Of a stretch of DNA of 23,127 bases, positions 1 through 8,095 are shown piece by piece. Under the pieces are notes generated by a model. It had not been told where the DNA came from. It made no database searches and saw nothing but the letters and a program-made list of their open reading frames with translations. The stretch is from contig DGXM01000220.1 of the NCBI GenBank assembly GCA_002396325.1, positions 1 to 23,127 on the forward strand, written 5' to 3'. A program made the translations under genes and the position numbers. The stretch comes from Treponema sp. UBA4232. Its GTDB lineage: Bacteria; Spirochaetota; Spirochaetia; Treponematales; Treponemataceae. Every line of letters begins with the position of its first letter. The stretch's first letter is position 1.

Positions 1-10
1 GGTGTTCAAT

Positions 11-110
11 AGATGCTGAAATCGGTTGCAAGCAACCACGTTCAGCATGACGGGATTCAATGGATGCTGTAATAAATTCAGGATGACAATACTTTTTGGA
101 CAGTCCCATA
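11..110. repeat. Dispersed palindromic repeat, copy 1
   Basis: A nested inverted repeat is visible. The outer arms are ATGCTGAA (13-20) and TTCAGCAT (41-48); the inner arms are GGTTGC (24-29) and GCAACC (32-37). A decayed second unit follows (ATGCTG at about 64, then TTCAGGAT), then the tail GACAATACTTTTTGGACAG. The same arm sequence and the same tail recur at 14539-14580, so this is a dispersed family and not a local hairpin. It lies in non-coding DNA beyond the terminator of the minus-strand gene. Nothing in the stretch 1-199 looks coding. Confidence 0.7.
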
Positions 111-199
111 TTAATTATATGACGCGGCTTTCATTTCTGTATGAAGAACGGCGGAAAAAAATGAGAAAAATTTGAAAAAATGCGCTTTCCCCCGTGGGC

Positions 200-239
200 A
201 AAAAAAAATCCCCGGACGGCGGTGGCCGACCGGGGAATC
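200..239 (-). terminator. Rho-independent terminator of the MSP-like gene
   Basis: Read on the minus strand, a G+C-rich stem (CCCCGGTCGG pairing with CCGTCCGGGG, one mismatch) with a short loop is followed directly by a run of eight or nine T. It lies about 20 bp after the stop codon of the 258-1589 gene, as expected for its terminator. Confidence 0.88.
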
Positions 240-257
240 CGTTCAGGTCAAGTTAGA

Positions 258-1589
258 TTAGAATGAAACAGAGAATGTAACAGGAACGTTGAGAGTGAAT
301 CCCTTTGCTCCGCCGATTCCAACTTCAACAGCTGCTTCCCAGTCCATCAGGTCTGCAAACTTTCCTGTGATACCAGGTTTAACTGTAAGAAGAGTGTCTG
401 CTTCTGAATAACCGTCAAACTTCTTGCCCATCCAGTTCGTTGTTTTCACGTCGAGGTAAGGAGTGACGCTTCCCATAGTGTAGGAAACCTTCAACTCTGT
501 ACCAAGGAAGATGGGAGATGCATCTGTAAAGTGGAGCGCACCAACCTTTGTGGCTGAAGGTGTTCCTGTAATGAAATCATTATAGTCGGCATCAATATTA
601 ATGTACACAGGAACGAATGCGGCCACAGTGAAAGCGTCCTTTGAATACTTTGCTCCGACATCGAATGCGATGAATGTGAGGCCTTCTCCAACTTTTGTAA
701 CCTTGGTTCCAGCGTCCTGCTTAGCCTTAATAGCATCATCTGACCGCCAAGTACCGGCTTCATATGTAACAACTCCATCCTTTTCATCCTTGTAGATAAA
801 TTTACCTGCGATGTATTTAGAGCCCATGAGTGCACCAACATCTGCTCTAAGGTTCAATCCACCGAATGTGCCGTCATATCCAAGTCCAAAGCCCAACTTG
901 TGCTTTGAGTCACCGTTCCAACCGAACATATTGGCTTCGAGCCATGTGCTCTTCACTCCCATGTTACCACCGGCAACGAATGCGGAAATTGTTCCGAAGT
1001 CTGCACCGTAAGAAACCTTTCCAAAGAAGTTACCATTGAATGTGTTCTCAGTCTTTGAGCTGTCACCGGCTGTATCGGGATCATCTTTCGTTGACTTCGT
1101 TGAAAGCGTAAATTTATCAAGTCCGCTTGCAAATCCGGCTGTAACAGAAACAGGTCCGACATTCACTTCTGCAGAAACTCCGGCAGCATCGTCAGAGGCA
1201 ATAATTGATTCCCAGCCGCAGAGATTTCCGTTAAGACCGGTTCCGCGTCCTGTTCCGGCTGTGATTTTAAGCATATCGAAGGGCTTGAACCAGACAAATG
1301 CATCTGCTGTTGTAGTTCCGTCAGTCGCCAAATTCTTGAATTTGAGATTGGCACCGGCTCTTTCTCCGCTTACAGAAAATGCAACGGTGGTAGCCCCGTC
1401 GTCAGCCTTCGCTTTCAATGCGCTGAAGGTTGATTCCAACGGATCCTGATGCTTGACTGACATACCGTCAGCAGGACTTCCCCTAAAAGTAGATCTTCCG
1501 GTCTGATCGAAGGTAACAACGTCTACTCCAGTCTTTACGCTGGCTGAGAGATCCATAGCGAAAGCGGCGGTAGCCGCCACGGCTGCCAT
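258..1589 (-). CDS. MSP-like outer-membrane beta-barrel protein, signal peptide apparently truncated
   Basis: The 443-residue protein has many alternating hydrophobic/polar strands separated by Gly/Asp/Lys-rich loops and ends in Val-Ser-Phe, a typical C-terminal signal of outer-membrane barrels. The start of the mature part (MDLSASVKTG) and the overall pattern resemble treponemal major surface/porin-like proteins, so an adhesin or porin role is inferred. The only usable in-frame start is the ATG at 1589; upstream codons reach a TAA at 1629-1631 without ATG, GTG or TTG. This start gives MAAVAATAAFA, which looks like the hydrophobic core and cleavage site of a signal peptide without its positively charged beginning. 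There is no Shine-Dalgarno sequence before it. The gene may therefore be 5'-truncated, a silent cassette, or altered by rearrangement or assembly. The body of the frame is intact and a strong terminator follows. Confidence 0.8.
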   Translation of the reverse strand: MAAVAATAAFAMDLSASVKTGVDVVTFDQTGRSTFRGSPADGMSVKHQDPLESTFSALKAKADDGATTVAFSVSGERAGANLKFKNLATDGTTTADAFVWFKPFDMLKITAGTGRGTGLNGNLCGWESIIASDDAAGVSAEVNVGPVSVTAGFASGLDKFTLSTKSTKDDPDTAGDSSKTENTFNGNFFGKVSYGADFGTISAFVAGGNMGVKSTWLEANMFGWNGDSKHKLGFGLGYDGTFGGLNLRADVGALMGSKYIAGKFIYKDEKDGVVTYEAGTWRSDDAIKAKQDAGTKVTKVGEGLTFIAFDVGAKYSKDAFTVAAFVPVYINIDADYNDFITGTPSATKVGALHFTDASPIFLGTELKVSYTMGSVTPYLDVKTTNWMGKKFDGYSEADTLLTVKPGITGKFADLMDWEAAVEVGIGGAKGFTLNVPVTFSVSF

Positions 1590-1783
1590 TTCGGTGAAAA
1601 GTGCGGTAATTGCTTGCAGGACAAGAAATTAGCTAAAATCGGCGGTTCAGATTGTTTTAAGTGTGGGGAGCCTGATGGGTTAGGGCGTGGAACCAGGCGC
1701 GGAGCGCAGTGCGGAGCACCGAGGGGGACCGAGTGGTGGAAGGCCCGACCGATGCGGAGCAGCGGGAACTCCCTGATGTTGCC
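1590..1783. other. G+C-rich intergenic block of unknown origin
   Basis: This stretch separates the truncated barrel gene from the next gene. The part from about 1670 to 1780 is clearly richer in G+C than its neighbours and carries three copies of GCGGAGC (1699-1705, 1711-1717, 1754-1760). A plus-strand frame is open through it in phase with the next gene and encodes two CxxC pairs, but it runs back into the antisense of the barrel gene without a credible start. I therefore treat it as non-coding, perhaps a repeat or insertion remnant. Confidence 0.45.
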
Positions 1784-1812
1784 TTGTCTTAATGAGGGTT
1801 CTCTGGTAAAAT
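1784..1812 (+). promoter_or_regulatory. Sigma70-type promoter with extended -10
   Basis: The -35 TTGTCT (1784-1789), a 17 bp spacer, and the -10 TAAAAT (1807-1812) preceded by TG one base away (extended -10) form a good promoter. The predicted transcript start falls at about 1819-1821, essentially on the ATG of the next gene, which has no Shine-Dalgarno sequence. Confidence 0.6.
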
Positions 1813-1820
1813 GCTATTAT

Positions 1821-3218
1821 ATGGAAAGAAAAATCACTTTTTTGATTTGTGTTTTCTCGCTTCTGCCTGCTGTATTGTCTGCGGCTAAAAATCCTGTGCC
1901 TCTTGAGGAGCAGCTTGAGCAGATTTCGGAGATGGACGAAAGGCGTCTGGAAGAGGAAGTGGAGGCCCGTGAAAAAAGAAGCGAAGAAATGAATGAGCTG
2001 ATTGATACCGCGCTTTCTGAATTCAACACTTCCATGGACAAATACAAATTCATTCCCGTCACTCAGGATGATGAAAAAGTCCTCAAGCGTATAGACGACA
2101 TCGAGGAACTGAAGCAGGTGATTCAAATGCTGCAGGATATGGGAGACGATGCGAGTGTTGCCGATGCAAAGGCTGATTTGGAAAAATCCTATGAGGAACT
2201 GCAGGAAGACACTTATATTGCAACTTCGCTGAACGGCACAATCATGCTGCGCGGCTCCGACTACAATAAAAAAAATGACTTCTGGTCCGTGCAGGTCTAC
2301 TCGAATATTCTGGGACAAACAAATCTTTTTTCACCTGAGCTGCGCATAACTTATTCGGAAATGATGTCCAAACGCTACAATTATATTTCCACGATGGACA
2401 AAGAGCAGCAGGTTGAATACGAAAACAATATCCAGGTGTGCGACAGTTTTTTCAGACAGGCCGTTCCCCTGCTTTATCTGCGCGTCACATATCAGATTCA
2501 AAAATGGAAGGGTGCGTCTGAATACAGATTTGTACCAATTTCCTGTGATGTCTGCCGGAACGATACAAGGCGGGTCATAAAAACCTACGGAAGCCAGAGT
2601 TTGGACAGCGTGGTTTTCCACAGGGAGCCTGAGATTGAAGTGCGTACAAAGGATGAGCAGAAGGCGGACGAGGACAATGCGGATTCTCTGATTGCCGGCG
2701 ACCGTCAGAAGCAGCGCGAGGTGAATCAGAAAAAAGTCTCGGATGTACTGGCCGGACAGCACGGAAGAAGCGCGCTTTTTGTTACTGCTGATACAAGACT
2801 CACGAACGCATTGCTCGGTGATTTCGATATTTCCAAAGTGAGGCTCAACGCGGTGGAAGCAAACGTGGACATCGGCATTGGAAAGTTTTTCTTTGCGGGA
2901 GGAAGCATCGGTTATGTTTACAATCCTCAGCAGGCTGTTTATGCGTTCGGACTTTCCGGCGGTGTAAACGGAATTTTCTGGGGATGGTTCAGACCCTTCG
3001 GCGACATAAAAATAAAATATCACACCGACTATCAGATTTATGTCGATGCGGGCGGTGGTTTCGACTTTATAATAGGAAAGCTTTTTTTTACTATCGGCTA
3101 TAACTACTCGTGGGCGTACAGTTTCACGAATCTCGCAAACGGAGGAGTGTTTTCGTTTGAAGATGTGAAGCCGGCCCACGATTTGTATTTGGGAATCGGT
3201 TTTACCTGGGGACTTTAG
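1821..3218 (+). CDS. Secreted coiled-coil protein with C-terminal beta-rich region, unknown function
   Basis: The 465-residue product starts with a clear signal peptide (MERKITFLI... ending near Leu-Ser-Ala). A very acidic, Glu/Lys-rich helical segment follows (residues about 25-130, likely coiled coil). A middle region has no family I recognise. The last 110 residues or so are rich in Gly and aromatic residues, with alternating strands like part of an outer-membrane barrel or membrane-inserting sheet. I chose the ATG at 1821 because it begins the signal peptide; the frame stays open further upstream but that extension has no signal and unlike composition. There is no Shine-Dalgarno sequence; the promoter position suggests a leaderless mRNA. 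A T8 run near 3268 could end transcription, but its stem is weak. Probably a periplasmic or outer-membrane-associated spirochaete protein. Confidence 0.75.
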   Translation: MERKITFLICVFSLLPAVLSAAKNPVPLEEQLEQISEMDERRLEEEVEAREKRSEEMNELIDTALSEFNTSMDKYKFIPVTQDDEKVLKRIDDIEELKQVIQMLQDMGDDASVADAKADLEKSYEELQEDTYIATSLNGTIMLRGSDYNKKNDFWSVQVYSNILGQTNLFSPELRITYSEMMSKRYNYISTMDKEQQVEYENNIQVCDSFFRQAVPLLYLRVTYQIQKWKGASEYRFVPISCDVCRNDTRRVIKTYGSQSLDSVVFHREPEIEVRTKDEQKADEDNADSLIAGDRQKQREVNQKKVSDVLAGQHGRSALFVTADTRLTNALLGDFDISKVRLNAVEANVDIGIGKFFFAGGSIGYVYNPQQAVYAFGLSGGVNGIFWGWFRPFGDIKIKYHTDYQIYVDAGGGFDFIIGKLFFTIGYNYSWAYSFTNLANGGVFSFEDVKPAHDLYLGIGFTWGL

Positions 3219-3283
3219 CCGTGCCGAAAGGCTTGGGTTTTCGGATGTTTTTCACCGCATAAGGCAATTTTTTTTGCTTCCTA

Positions 3284-3312
3284 TTGACTATTTCTTATTA
3301 TTGTATTATAAC
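3284..3312 (+). promoter_or_regulatory. Promoter of the envelope export operon
   Basis: The -35 TTGACT (3284-3289), a 17 bp spacer and the -10 TATAAC (3307-3312) are each one mismatch from consensus. The implied 5' untranslated region is about 110 nt, and the first gene begins at 3432 behind a TGAGGT ribosome site. Confidence 0.75.
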
Positions 3313-3323
3313 AGTAATACAAT
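3300..3323. promoter_or_regulatory. Perfect inverted repeat overlapping the -10 box, probable operator
   Basis: The arms ATTGTATTA (3300-3308) and TAATACAAT (3315-3323) are exact reverse complements separated by 6 bp. The palindrome covers the -10 hexamer and the expected transcription start, the classic place for a dimeric repressor. No regulator gene lies next to it, so the binding protein is unknown. GntR-type regulators are common near such ABC exporters, but that link is only a guess. Confidence 0.6.
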
Positions 3324-3431
3324 TTTGTGCGTAAACCGTATCAGAAGATTTGTTTCGGATACATCTCGTGAAAAGGGGCTGGTTTTATGAAATCCCCCGA
3401 TTTGAAACTGTAAAGATGAAGTGAGGTCTTT

Positions 3432-4274
3432 ATGTCTGTAATAACGATTAATCATCTTCGCAAAACATATCCGCTGGGAAAGCAGGACCTGGTTGCGGTG
3501 AAGGATGCGTCTTTTTCCATTGAGCAGGGCGAATTTGCCGCAATATCAGGCCCCTCCGGCTCAGGTAAATCAACCATTTTGAATATGCTTGGACTAATCG
3601 ACATTCCGTCTGCCGGCAGCATCAACATCAACGGCATTGATGTTTACAAGGGTGTGAATCTGGCTGAGGCTGAAGTCAGGGATTCGAGATGGGCATCGTC
3701 TTCCGACACAAAAAGGAAAAAGAGGACTTCAATTCCCCGCTCTTTGGACAAAAGGATAACAGGTCTCCGCCGCAGTCACCTGGGGTTCATTTTTCAGACC
3801 TTCAATCTGATTCCCGTGTTGAATGTTTACGAGAATATCGAATTTCCGCTTCTCTTGAAATCAAAGAATCCCAACTCGAAGAGTCCTGTTGACGATTTTT
3901 CAAAAAAGCAGAAGGAAGAGTGGATCAACTATCTTATAGAAAAGGTTGGACTTACCGAATGGAAGGACCACAAGGCCACTGAGCTTTCGGGAGGCCAGAG
4001 ACAGCGTGTTGCCATTGCGCGTGCGCTTGTCACAAAGGCTCCCGTGATTCTGGCTGACGAGCCCACCGCAAATCTGGACAGTGCCAATTCAAAGCAGATT
4101 CTTTCGCTGATGAAGCAGCTGAACCGCGATCCGGACCTGATGACGACATTCATTTTCTCCACCCACGATGCCCGTATTGTTGATATGTGCAACCATGTCG
4201 TGCATCTTTTGGACGGTGAAATCACCAACGATGAACTCAAGCAGGGGAGCGATGTTTACGGGGAGGCAAGGTAA
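3432..4274 (+). CDS. LolD/MacB-family ABC transporter ATP-binding protein
   Basis: This is the cytoplasmic ATPase that would power the two permeases encoded next. All ABC motifs are present: Walker A GPSGSGKST (residues 40-48), Q-loop Gln122, signature LSGGQ (185-189), Walker B ending in ADEPTANLD (about 208-216), and the H-loop His245. The closest family is LolD/MacB/FtsE (lipoprotein release or macrolide/peptide export). At 280 residues it is about 50 longer than a usual LolD. Most of the excess is a basic, Lys/Arg/Ser-rich insertion at about 76-112, between the strand after Walker A and the Q-loop, plus a short Ser/Lys-rich insertion near 143-160. The ATG at 3432 follows TGAGGT at good spacing. 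It is the first gene of the operon; only 3 bp separate it from the next gene, so translation is probably coupled. Confidence 0.9.
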   Translation: MSVITINHLRKTYPLGKQDLVAVKDASFSIEQGEFAAISGPSGSGKSTILNMLGLIDIPSAGSININGIDVYKGVNLAEAEVRDSRWASSSDTKRKKRTSIPRSLDKRITGLRRSHLGFIFQTFNLIPVLNVYENIEFPLLLKSKNPNSKSPVDDFSKKQKEEWINYLIEKVGLTEWKDHKATELSGGQRQRVAIARALVTKAPVILADEPTANLDSANSKQILSLMKQLNRDPDLMTTFIFSTHDARIVDMCNHVVHLLDGEITNDELKQGSDVYGEAR

Positions 4275-4277
4275 AAG

Positions 4278-5822
4278 ATGAGGGTGATTCTGCAACTTGC
4301 CCTTCGAAACCTTAAAGAGCACAAGTCCAAGACTCTGATTGTGGCGTTGTTCATCATTTTCGGAAGCGCCATCGTGATTCTCGGAAACTCTTTTATGGAA
4401 TCAGTCAACAGGGGGCTGGAAAAGGATTTCAGGGCAAACTACACGGGGGATCTCGTTGTTTCTGTTGTGCCTCCCGACAACTGGCGTATTGATATTTTCG
4501 GAGTGGACACGAATTCATTTTCCGGTGAAATTCCGCAGGTGCCTGCCCTGACCGATATTCAGGAAGTGGAGAGGATTATTGATTCCACCGAAGGCATTTC
4601 ACAGAAGACAAAAATGATTACCACGATGGGCATTATATTCAAGGGGGATGAAATCGATCTGTCCGAGATTACGGAAGATGATTCCGTGAGTCTTTTGGAT
4701 ATGCCGATGTTCATGATGTTTTCCGGTGAGGGAGACACTTATTTCGACGTGTTCGGAGGTCAGCATATAACCGAAGGACGTGCGCTGGATTATTCAAGCG
4801 GTAAAAACGAACTTCTTATTGACACGCGCATCCGTGACAGCTTCGAGAAATTCTTCAAAAAGGATCTCAACGTGGGCGATGAAGTGCTTGTGATGGGAGC
4901 AAACACAACAGGTGTCATCCGCGAGGCGACTGTGGTTGGATTCTATGTTCCCGCAAACGAACACAGCGCAATGTTCCAGACAATCTACTGCACGCCCGGA
5001 TTTGCACGGGCCTTTGCCGATTTGACTTACGGCACGCTGATGGAGCAGGAAGGCGAGGAGTCCGTTTCATTGAGTGATTTTTCCGAGGATGATTTTTTCG
5101 GCGAAGATGATGTCTTCGGAGATATGATCAGCGATGAGACCGATGTTTTTGAAAATGCGGAACTCCGGGATTTCAACGACATTCTTGGCGATACCACTTT
5201 GCGCGACGAATTGAACAGAACCGACAACGGGGCATGGCATTTCGTCCAGGCCAAGGTTTCAAATCCACGGGAAGCGGATGAAATCGTAAGCAGACTGAAT
5301 GAAGCCTTCAAGGAACAGGGGCTCGATGCAAGGGCAATGGGATGGAAGGAAGCCGGTGGAAGCTACACCTACACTGTGGAGGGCATCAACATTCTCTTCA
5401 ATATACTGGTGATTATTCTTGCGGTCGTCGTTTTCATCATCATTATGAATACAATGGTTGTTTCGGTTATGGAGCGTACTTCCGAAATCGGAACCATGCG
5501 TGCTCTGGGGGCGGAAAAATCCTTTGTGCGCAAGCTGTTCTACACAGAGGCCATGTTGATTACAGTTGTGTCTTCAATCATAGGCACTGTTCTGGCGCTT
5601 GTGTTTGTGGCGGTGTTCAACAGTCTGAATATCACGGTTGATTCGAATATGATTGCGAAAGTCATTCTTGGCGGCGGAGAATTGCAGTTCAGCCCCACGC
5701 CTCAGATTATAATCATCACGATTTTGGTTGCGGTTCTGGGAAGCCTGCTCAGCAATATCTACCCGGTTTCCTCGGCTCTTAAAATCACACCTCTCAAGGC
5801 ACTTTCCAAGGGGGCAGAATAA
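4278..5822 (+). CDS. FtsX/LolC-type ABC transporter permease, first of a pair
   Basis: The 514-residue protein has the FtsX/MacB permease plan: a membrane helix at about 18-38, a large extracytoplasmic domain (about 40-365), and three helices near 370-395, 425-450 and 475-497. The conserved cytoplasmic coupling segment ERTSEIGTMRALGAEK, which contacts the ATPase, lies after the second helix. It is longer than typical LolC/LolE because of an acidic insertion at about 253-300, rich in Asp, Glu and Phe (contains FSEDDFFGEDDVFGD). It starts 3 bp after the ATPase gene and overlaps the next permease by one base (TAATG). The likely role is extracting a lipid or lipoprotein from the inner membrane; the substrate cannot be read from sequence. 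Confidence 0.88.
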   Translation: MRVILQLALRNLKEHKSKTLIVALFIIFGSAIVILGNSFMESVNRGLEKDFRANYTGDLVVSVVPPDNWRIDIFGVDTNSFSGEIPQVPALTDIQEVERIIDSTEGISQKTKMITTMGIIFKGDEIDLSEITEDDSVSLLDMPMFMMFSGEGDTYFDVFGGQHITEGRALDYSSGKNELLIDTRIRDSFEKFFKKDLNVGDEVLVMGANTTGVIREATVVGFYVPANEHSAMFQTIYCTPGFARAFADLTYGTLMEQEGEESVSLSDFSEDDFFGEDDVFGDMISDETDVFENAELRDFNDILGDTTLRDELNRTDNGAWHFVQAKVSNPREADEIVSRLNEAFKEQGLDARAMGWKEAGGSYTYTVEGINILFNILVIILAVVVFIIIMNTMVVSVMERTSEIGTMRALGAEKSFVRKLFYTEAMLITVVSSIIGTVLALVFVAVFNSLNITVDSNMIAKVILGGGELQFSPTPQIIIITILVAVLGSLLSNIYPVSSALKITPLKALSKGAE

Positions 5823-7183
5823 TGACTTTACCAGAAATTACAAAAATATCCATACGGAATTTAAGCAGAAGCAAACGGCGCAACGTGATTCTCGGCATCG
5901 CAATCGCTTTCGGATTTTTCGTGGTGACTGTGATAGACGGACTTGCGGGCGGTGCGGTCTCAAATCTTGAGGATATGACGACCCAGTTGATGGGAGGCTC
6001 TGTTGTGATTGCCGGCTATGAAAAAGTGAACGAGAATGTGTCCGGGGATGATGAGAAGAATGCAACGACGGAAGTGAATGTCATCCGTGACCACGATTAT
6101 CTTCAGAATCTTGTTGACGAAATGGGCATTGACTACAAATACACTTCGCACTATACAAGGACTATGGCTCAAATCATCTTTCATGGGAAAAAGGTTCTTG
6201 CCCAGACAAACGGAAGGGATTTTGCAACCGACAAAACATTCGTTGAGTCGCTGCAGATTAAGGACGGAGATATTTCAAATCTTTCCGATCCCCGTGTTCT
6301 GATTGTGGGCGAGGGAATGGCCAAAACCCTTAAGGTCGAAGTAGGCGATGAGGTGCTTCTTACCACGACAACAATCTACGGTCAGAATGAAGTCGGTGAT
6401 TTCAAAGTGGGACTCATAATCAAGGACTCAAACTTTGTTACGGGAATGGTGTCGTATGCGGATATCAGGACTTTGAATAAACTGATAGATGTTCCTGAAG
6501 ACGGATACAACATCTTCTCAATCTATTTGACGGACAAAAATAAACAGGACAAAGTGGCCGTTCAGATAGAAGATGCCGTCAAAAATGACGGAGTGCCCGT
6601 CACTGATTTGAGGGAAGCCCGCCGAAAATACCCGGGTAATCCTGAGAAAGGACTTTTAAAGCATATTACAGGAAAAGAAAACCAGTGGGAAGGCACCAAG
6701 TATTTAGTCGAAAGCCTCAACGACGGGGCCCCTTTGCTCAAGTCCGCAATGGCGATAGTCCACCTTGTTACGACCATAATTCTGATTGTGATTCTGCTTA
6801 TCACCATGGTCGGCATTTCGAATACTTACCGCATGGTGCTTTACGAACGAATCCGCGAAATCGGTACAATGCGTGCAATCGGTATGGCGGGAAGAGACAC
6901 CGGGCACATGTTCACGATGGAAGCTGTAATCCTCTGTGTTTTGGGAGGAATCGCGGGGCTTGTGTTTGGAATCATTGTGATGATGCTTCTGGGAATGATT
7001 AACATTGAATTCGAACCGGTCCAGCTGTTCCTGAAAAAGGGGCATATGTCGTTTACACTGTCGCCGCTTTCCATTATCATTCAATATGCGGTCATGGTGT
7101 TTCTTACGACTTTGGCCGTTCGCGGTACTGCGAAAAAGGCTGCCAGAATGAGTCCTGCGGAGGCACTGCGAACCGTAAAATAG
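5822..7183 (+). CDS. FtsX/LolE-type ABC transporter permease, second of a pair
   Basis: The 453-residue protein has the same four-helix FtsX plan as its neighbour: a helix at about 20-42, an extracytoplasmic domain, then helices near 312-338, 360-390 and 420-440. The coupling segment ERIREIGTMRAIGMAG follows the second helix. It lacks the acidic insertion of the first permease, so the pair is probably an asymmetric LolC/LolE-like heterodimer. The start codon overlaps the previous stop (TAATG), which fits translational coupling and equal amounts of the two subunits. The C-terminus ends with the family-typical PAEAL motif. Confidence 0.88.
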   Translation: MTLPEITKISIRNLSRSKRRNVILGIAIAFGFFVVTVIDGLAGGAVSNLEDMTTQLMGGSVVIAGYEKVNENVSGDDEKNATTEVNVIRDHDYLQNLVDEMGIDYKYTSHYTRTMAQIIFHGKKVLAQTNGRDFATDKTFVESLQIKDGDISNLSDPRVLIVGEGMAKTLKVEVGDEVLLTTTTIYGQNEVGDFKVGLIIKDSNFVTGMVSYADIRTLNKLIDVPEDGYNIFSIYLTDKNKQDKVAVQIEDAVKNDGVPVTDLREARRKYPGNPEKGLLKHITGKENQWEGTKYLVESLNDGAPLLKSAMAIVHLVTTIILIVILLITMVGISNTYRMVLYERIREIGTMRAIGMAGRDTGHMFTMEAVILCVLGGIAGLVFGIIVMMLLGMINIEFEPVQLFLKKGHMSFTLSPLSIIIQYAVMVFLTTLAVRGTAKKAARMSPAEALRTVK

Positions 7184-7280
7184 CGTGAAATCCTCTGCCT
7201 GTTACCAAGCAGGGGAGATGTTTGTTTGGGTTTGAGGATATTGCGGTCCCTGAAAAATCAGGTTTCAGAGATTGTTTTGA

Positions 7281-7310
7281 ACATTTGTTTCCGAAATCTT
7301 TCGGAATGTA
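7281..7310 (+). other. Intercistronic hairpin before the LolA-like gene
   Basis: TTCCGAA (7289-7295) and TTCGGAA (7300-7306) form a perfect 7 bp stem with a 4-nt loop. No T-run follows, so it is not a simple terminator. It lies in the 141 bp gap between the second permease and the LolA-like gene and resembles one arm pair of the dispersed repeat at 14496-14516. It may affect mRNA stability or processing. Confidence 0.5.
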
Positions 7311-7324
7311 TTAGGAGTGGTAAT

Positions 7325-8095
7325 ATGAAAAGATCTTACAAGGCTGTTTCTTCCTTTATTTTGGCGGCATTGCTTTCCGGCTCGGCATTCGCACTGGATT
7401 CAGCAACTTCAGAAAAAGCATTCAAAGTGCTGGAAGCCGCTGATGATACCCTTGCATATCACGGAGATTATTCAGCCACGATGTCTCTGTTGATTCAGAA
7501 ACCCGGCAAACCCGACGAATCTCTCAAATACAAGGTTTTCCAGCGCCCAGACAAGAATCAGATGACCATTGTTCAGCTTTTCCCCGAGGCGGACAAAGGC
7601 ACGGGTTATCTCCGCGACGGCGACAATATCTGGTCTTACGATCCTATCAGCCGTAAATTCACCCACTCTTCACTCAAAGATGCGCTTGGCGATTCCGATT
7701 TGAACATTGACGATGTGGATCAGAGCGACACTCACTGGAGAGACAATTACACAGTGGATGCTTTTGAGGAAGGAAATCTCGGAAAATATCCGGTTTATAT
7801 AATCACTCTAAAGGCAAAGACCACTGTTCCCACTTACTCAAAGACCGTTTACTATATCCGCCGCGATATTCCGCTTATGCTCAAGGAAGAGGATTATTCA
7901 GGTTCCGGCCGGCTTATGCGCACAATCCTTATGCCGAAGTATACCAAGGTTCCCGCTGGTTATGTTCCCACCCAGATTGTCCTCCGCGATGAATTGAACA
8001 AGGGTGAAAACACCCAGGAAGTGATTACGGAGCTTACATTCGACAAACTGCCCGACACAATTTTCACAAAGGCATATCTTGAGGGGTTGAACTGA
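7325..8095 (+). CDS. LolA-like periplasmic outer-membrane lipoprotein-sorting protein
   Basis: The 256-residue product begins with a clean signal peptide (MKRSYK..., hydrophobic core, cleavage near Ala-Phe-Ala). The rest matches the LolA-like 'outer membrane lipoprotein-sorting protein' family: a half-barrel of strands carrying a YKVFQRPDK-like segment, then GYLRDGDNIWSYDPISRKF and the C-terminal strand pattern seen in that family. Such proteins carry lipid-modified proteins or lipids across the periplasm. I chose the ATG at 7325 because AGGAG lies 7 nt upstream and it starts the signal peptide. The stop overlaps the next start (TGATG). Sitting between an FtsX-type exporter and an outer-membrane barrel, it is probably the dedicated shuttle of this pathway. 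Confidence 0.85.
   Translation: MKRSYKAVSSFILAALLSGSAFALDSATSEKAFKVLEAADDTLAYHGDYSATMSLLIQKPGKPDESLKYKVFQRPDKNQMTIVQLFPEADKGTGYLRDGDNIWSYDPISRKFTHSSLKDALGDSDLNIDDVDQSDTHWRDNYTVDAFEEGNLGKYPVYIITLKAKTTVPTYSKTVYYIRRDIPLMLKEEDYSGSGRLMRTILMPKYTKVPAGYVPTQIVLRDELNKGENTQEVITELTFDKLPDTIFTKAYLEGLN

Noticed and set aside
11..110. CRISPR-like array
   Set aside because: The repeats are palindromic units with unequal spacing and only one or two copies; there are no cas genes.
491..1449. Plus- and minus-strand open frames overlapping the MSP-like gene
   Set aside because: They are shadows of the 443-residue barrel gene, with low-complexity composition and no ribosome sites.
1614..1820. A 69-residue N-terminal extension of the secreted coiled-coil protein, with CxxC pairs resembling a zinc ribbon
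   Set aside because: The signal peptide begins at the ATG at 1821 with a promoter just before it. The extension has no credible start or ribosome site, runs back into the antisense of the barrel gene, and has odd composition.
1680..3179. Long minus-strand frames opposite the secreted coiled-coil gene
   Set aside because: The plus-strand protein has a signal peptide and coherent domains; the antisense frames have His/Arg/Phe-rich, non-protein-like composition.
3222..3277. Terminator after the secreted coiled-coil gene
   Set aside because: There is a T8 run and a small GCC-GAAA-GGC hairpin, but the stem is far from the T-run, so I do not list it as a feature.
7226..7324. Longer start for the LolA-like protein
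   Set aside because: AGGAG and a clean signal peptide fit the ATG at 7325, and the upstream part contains the intercistronic hairpin.
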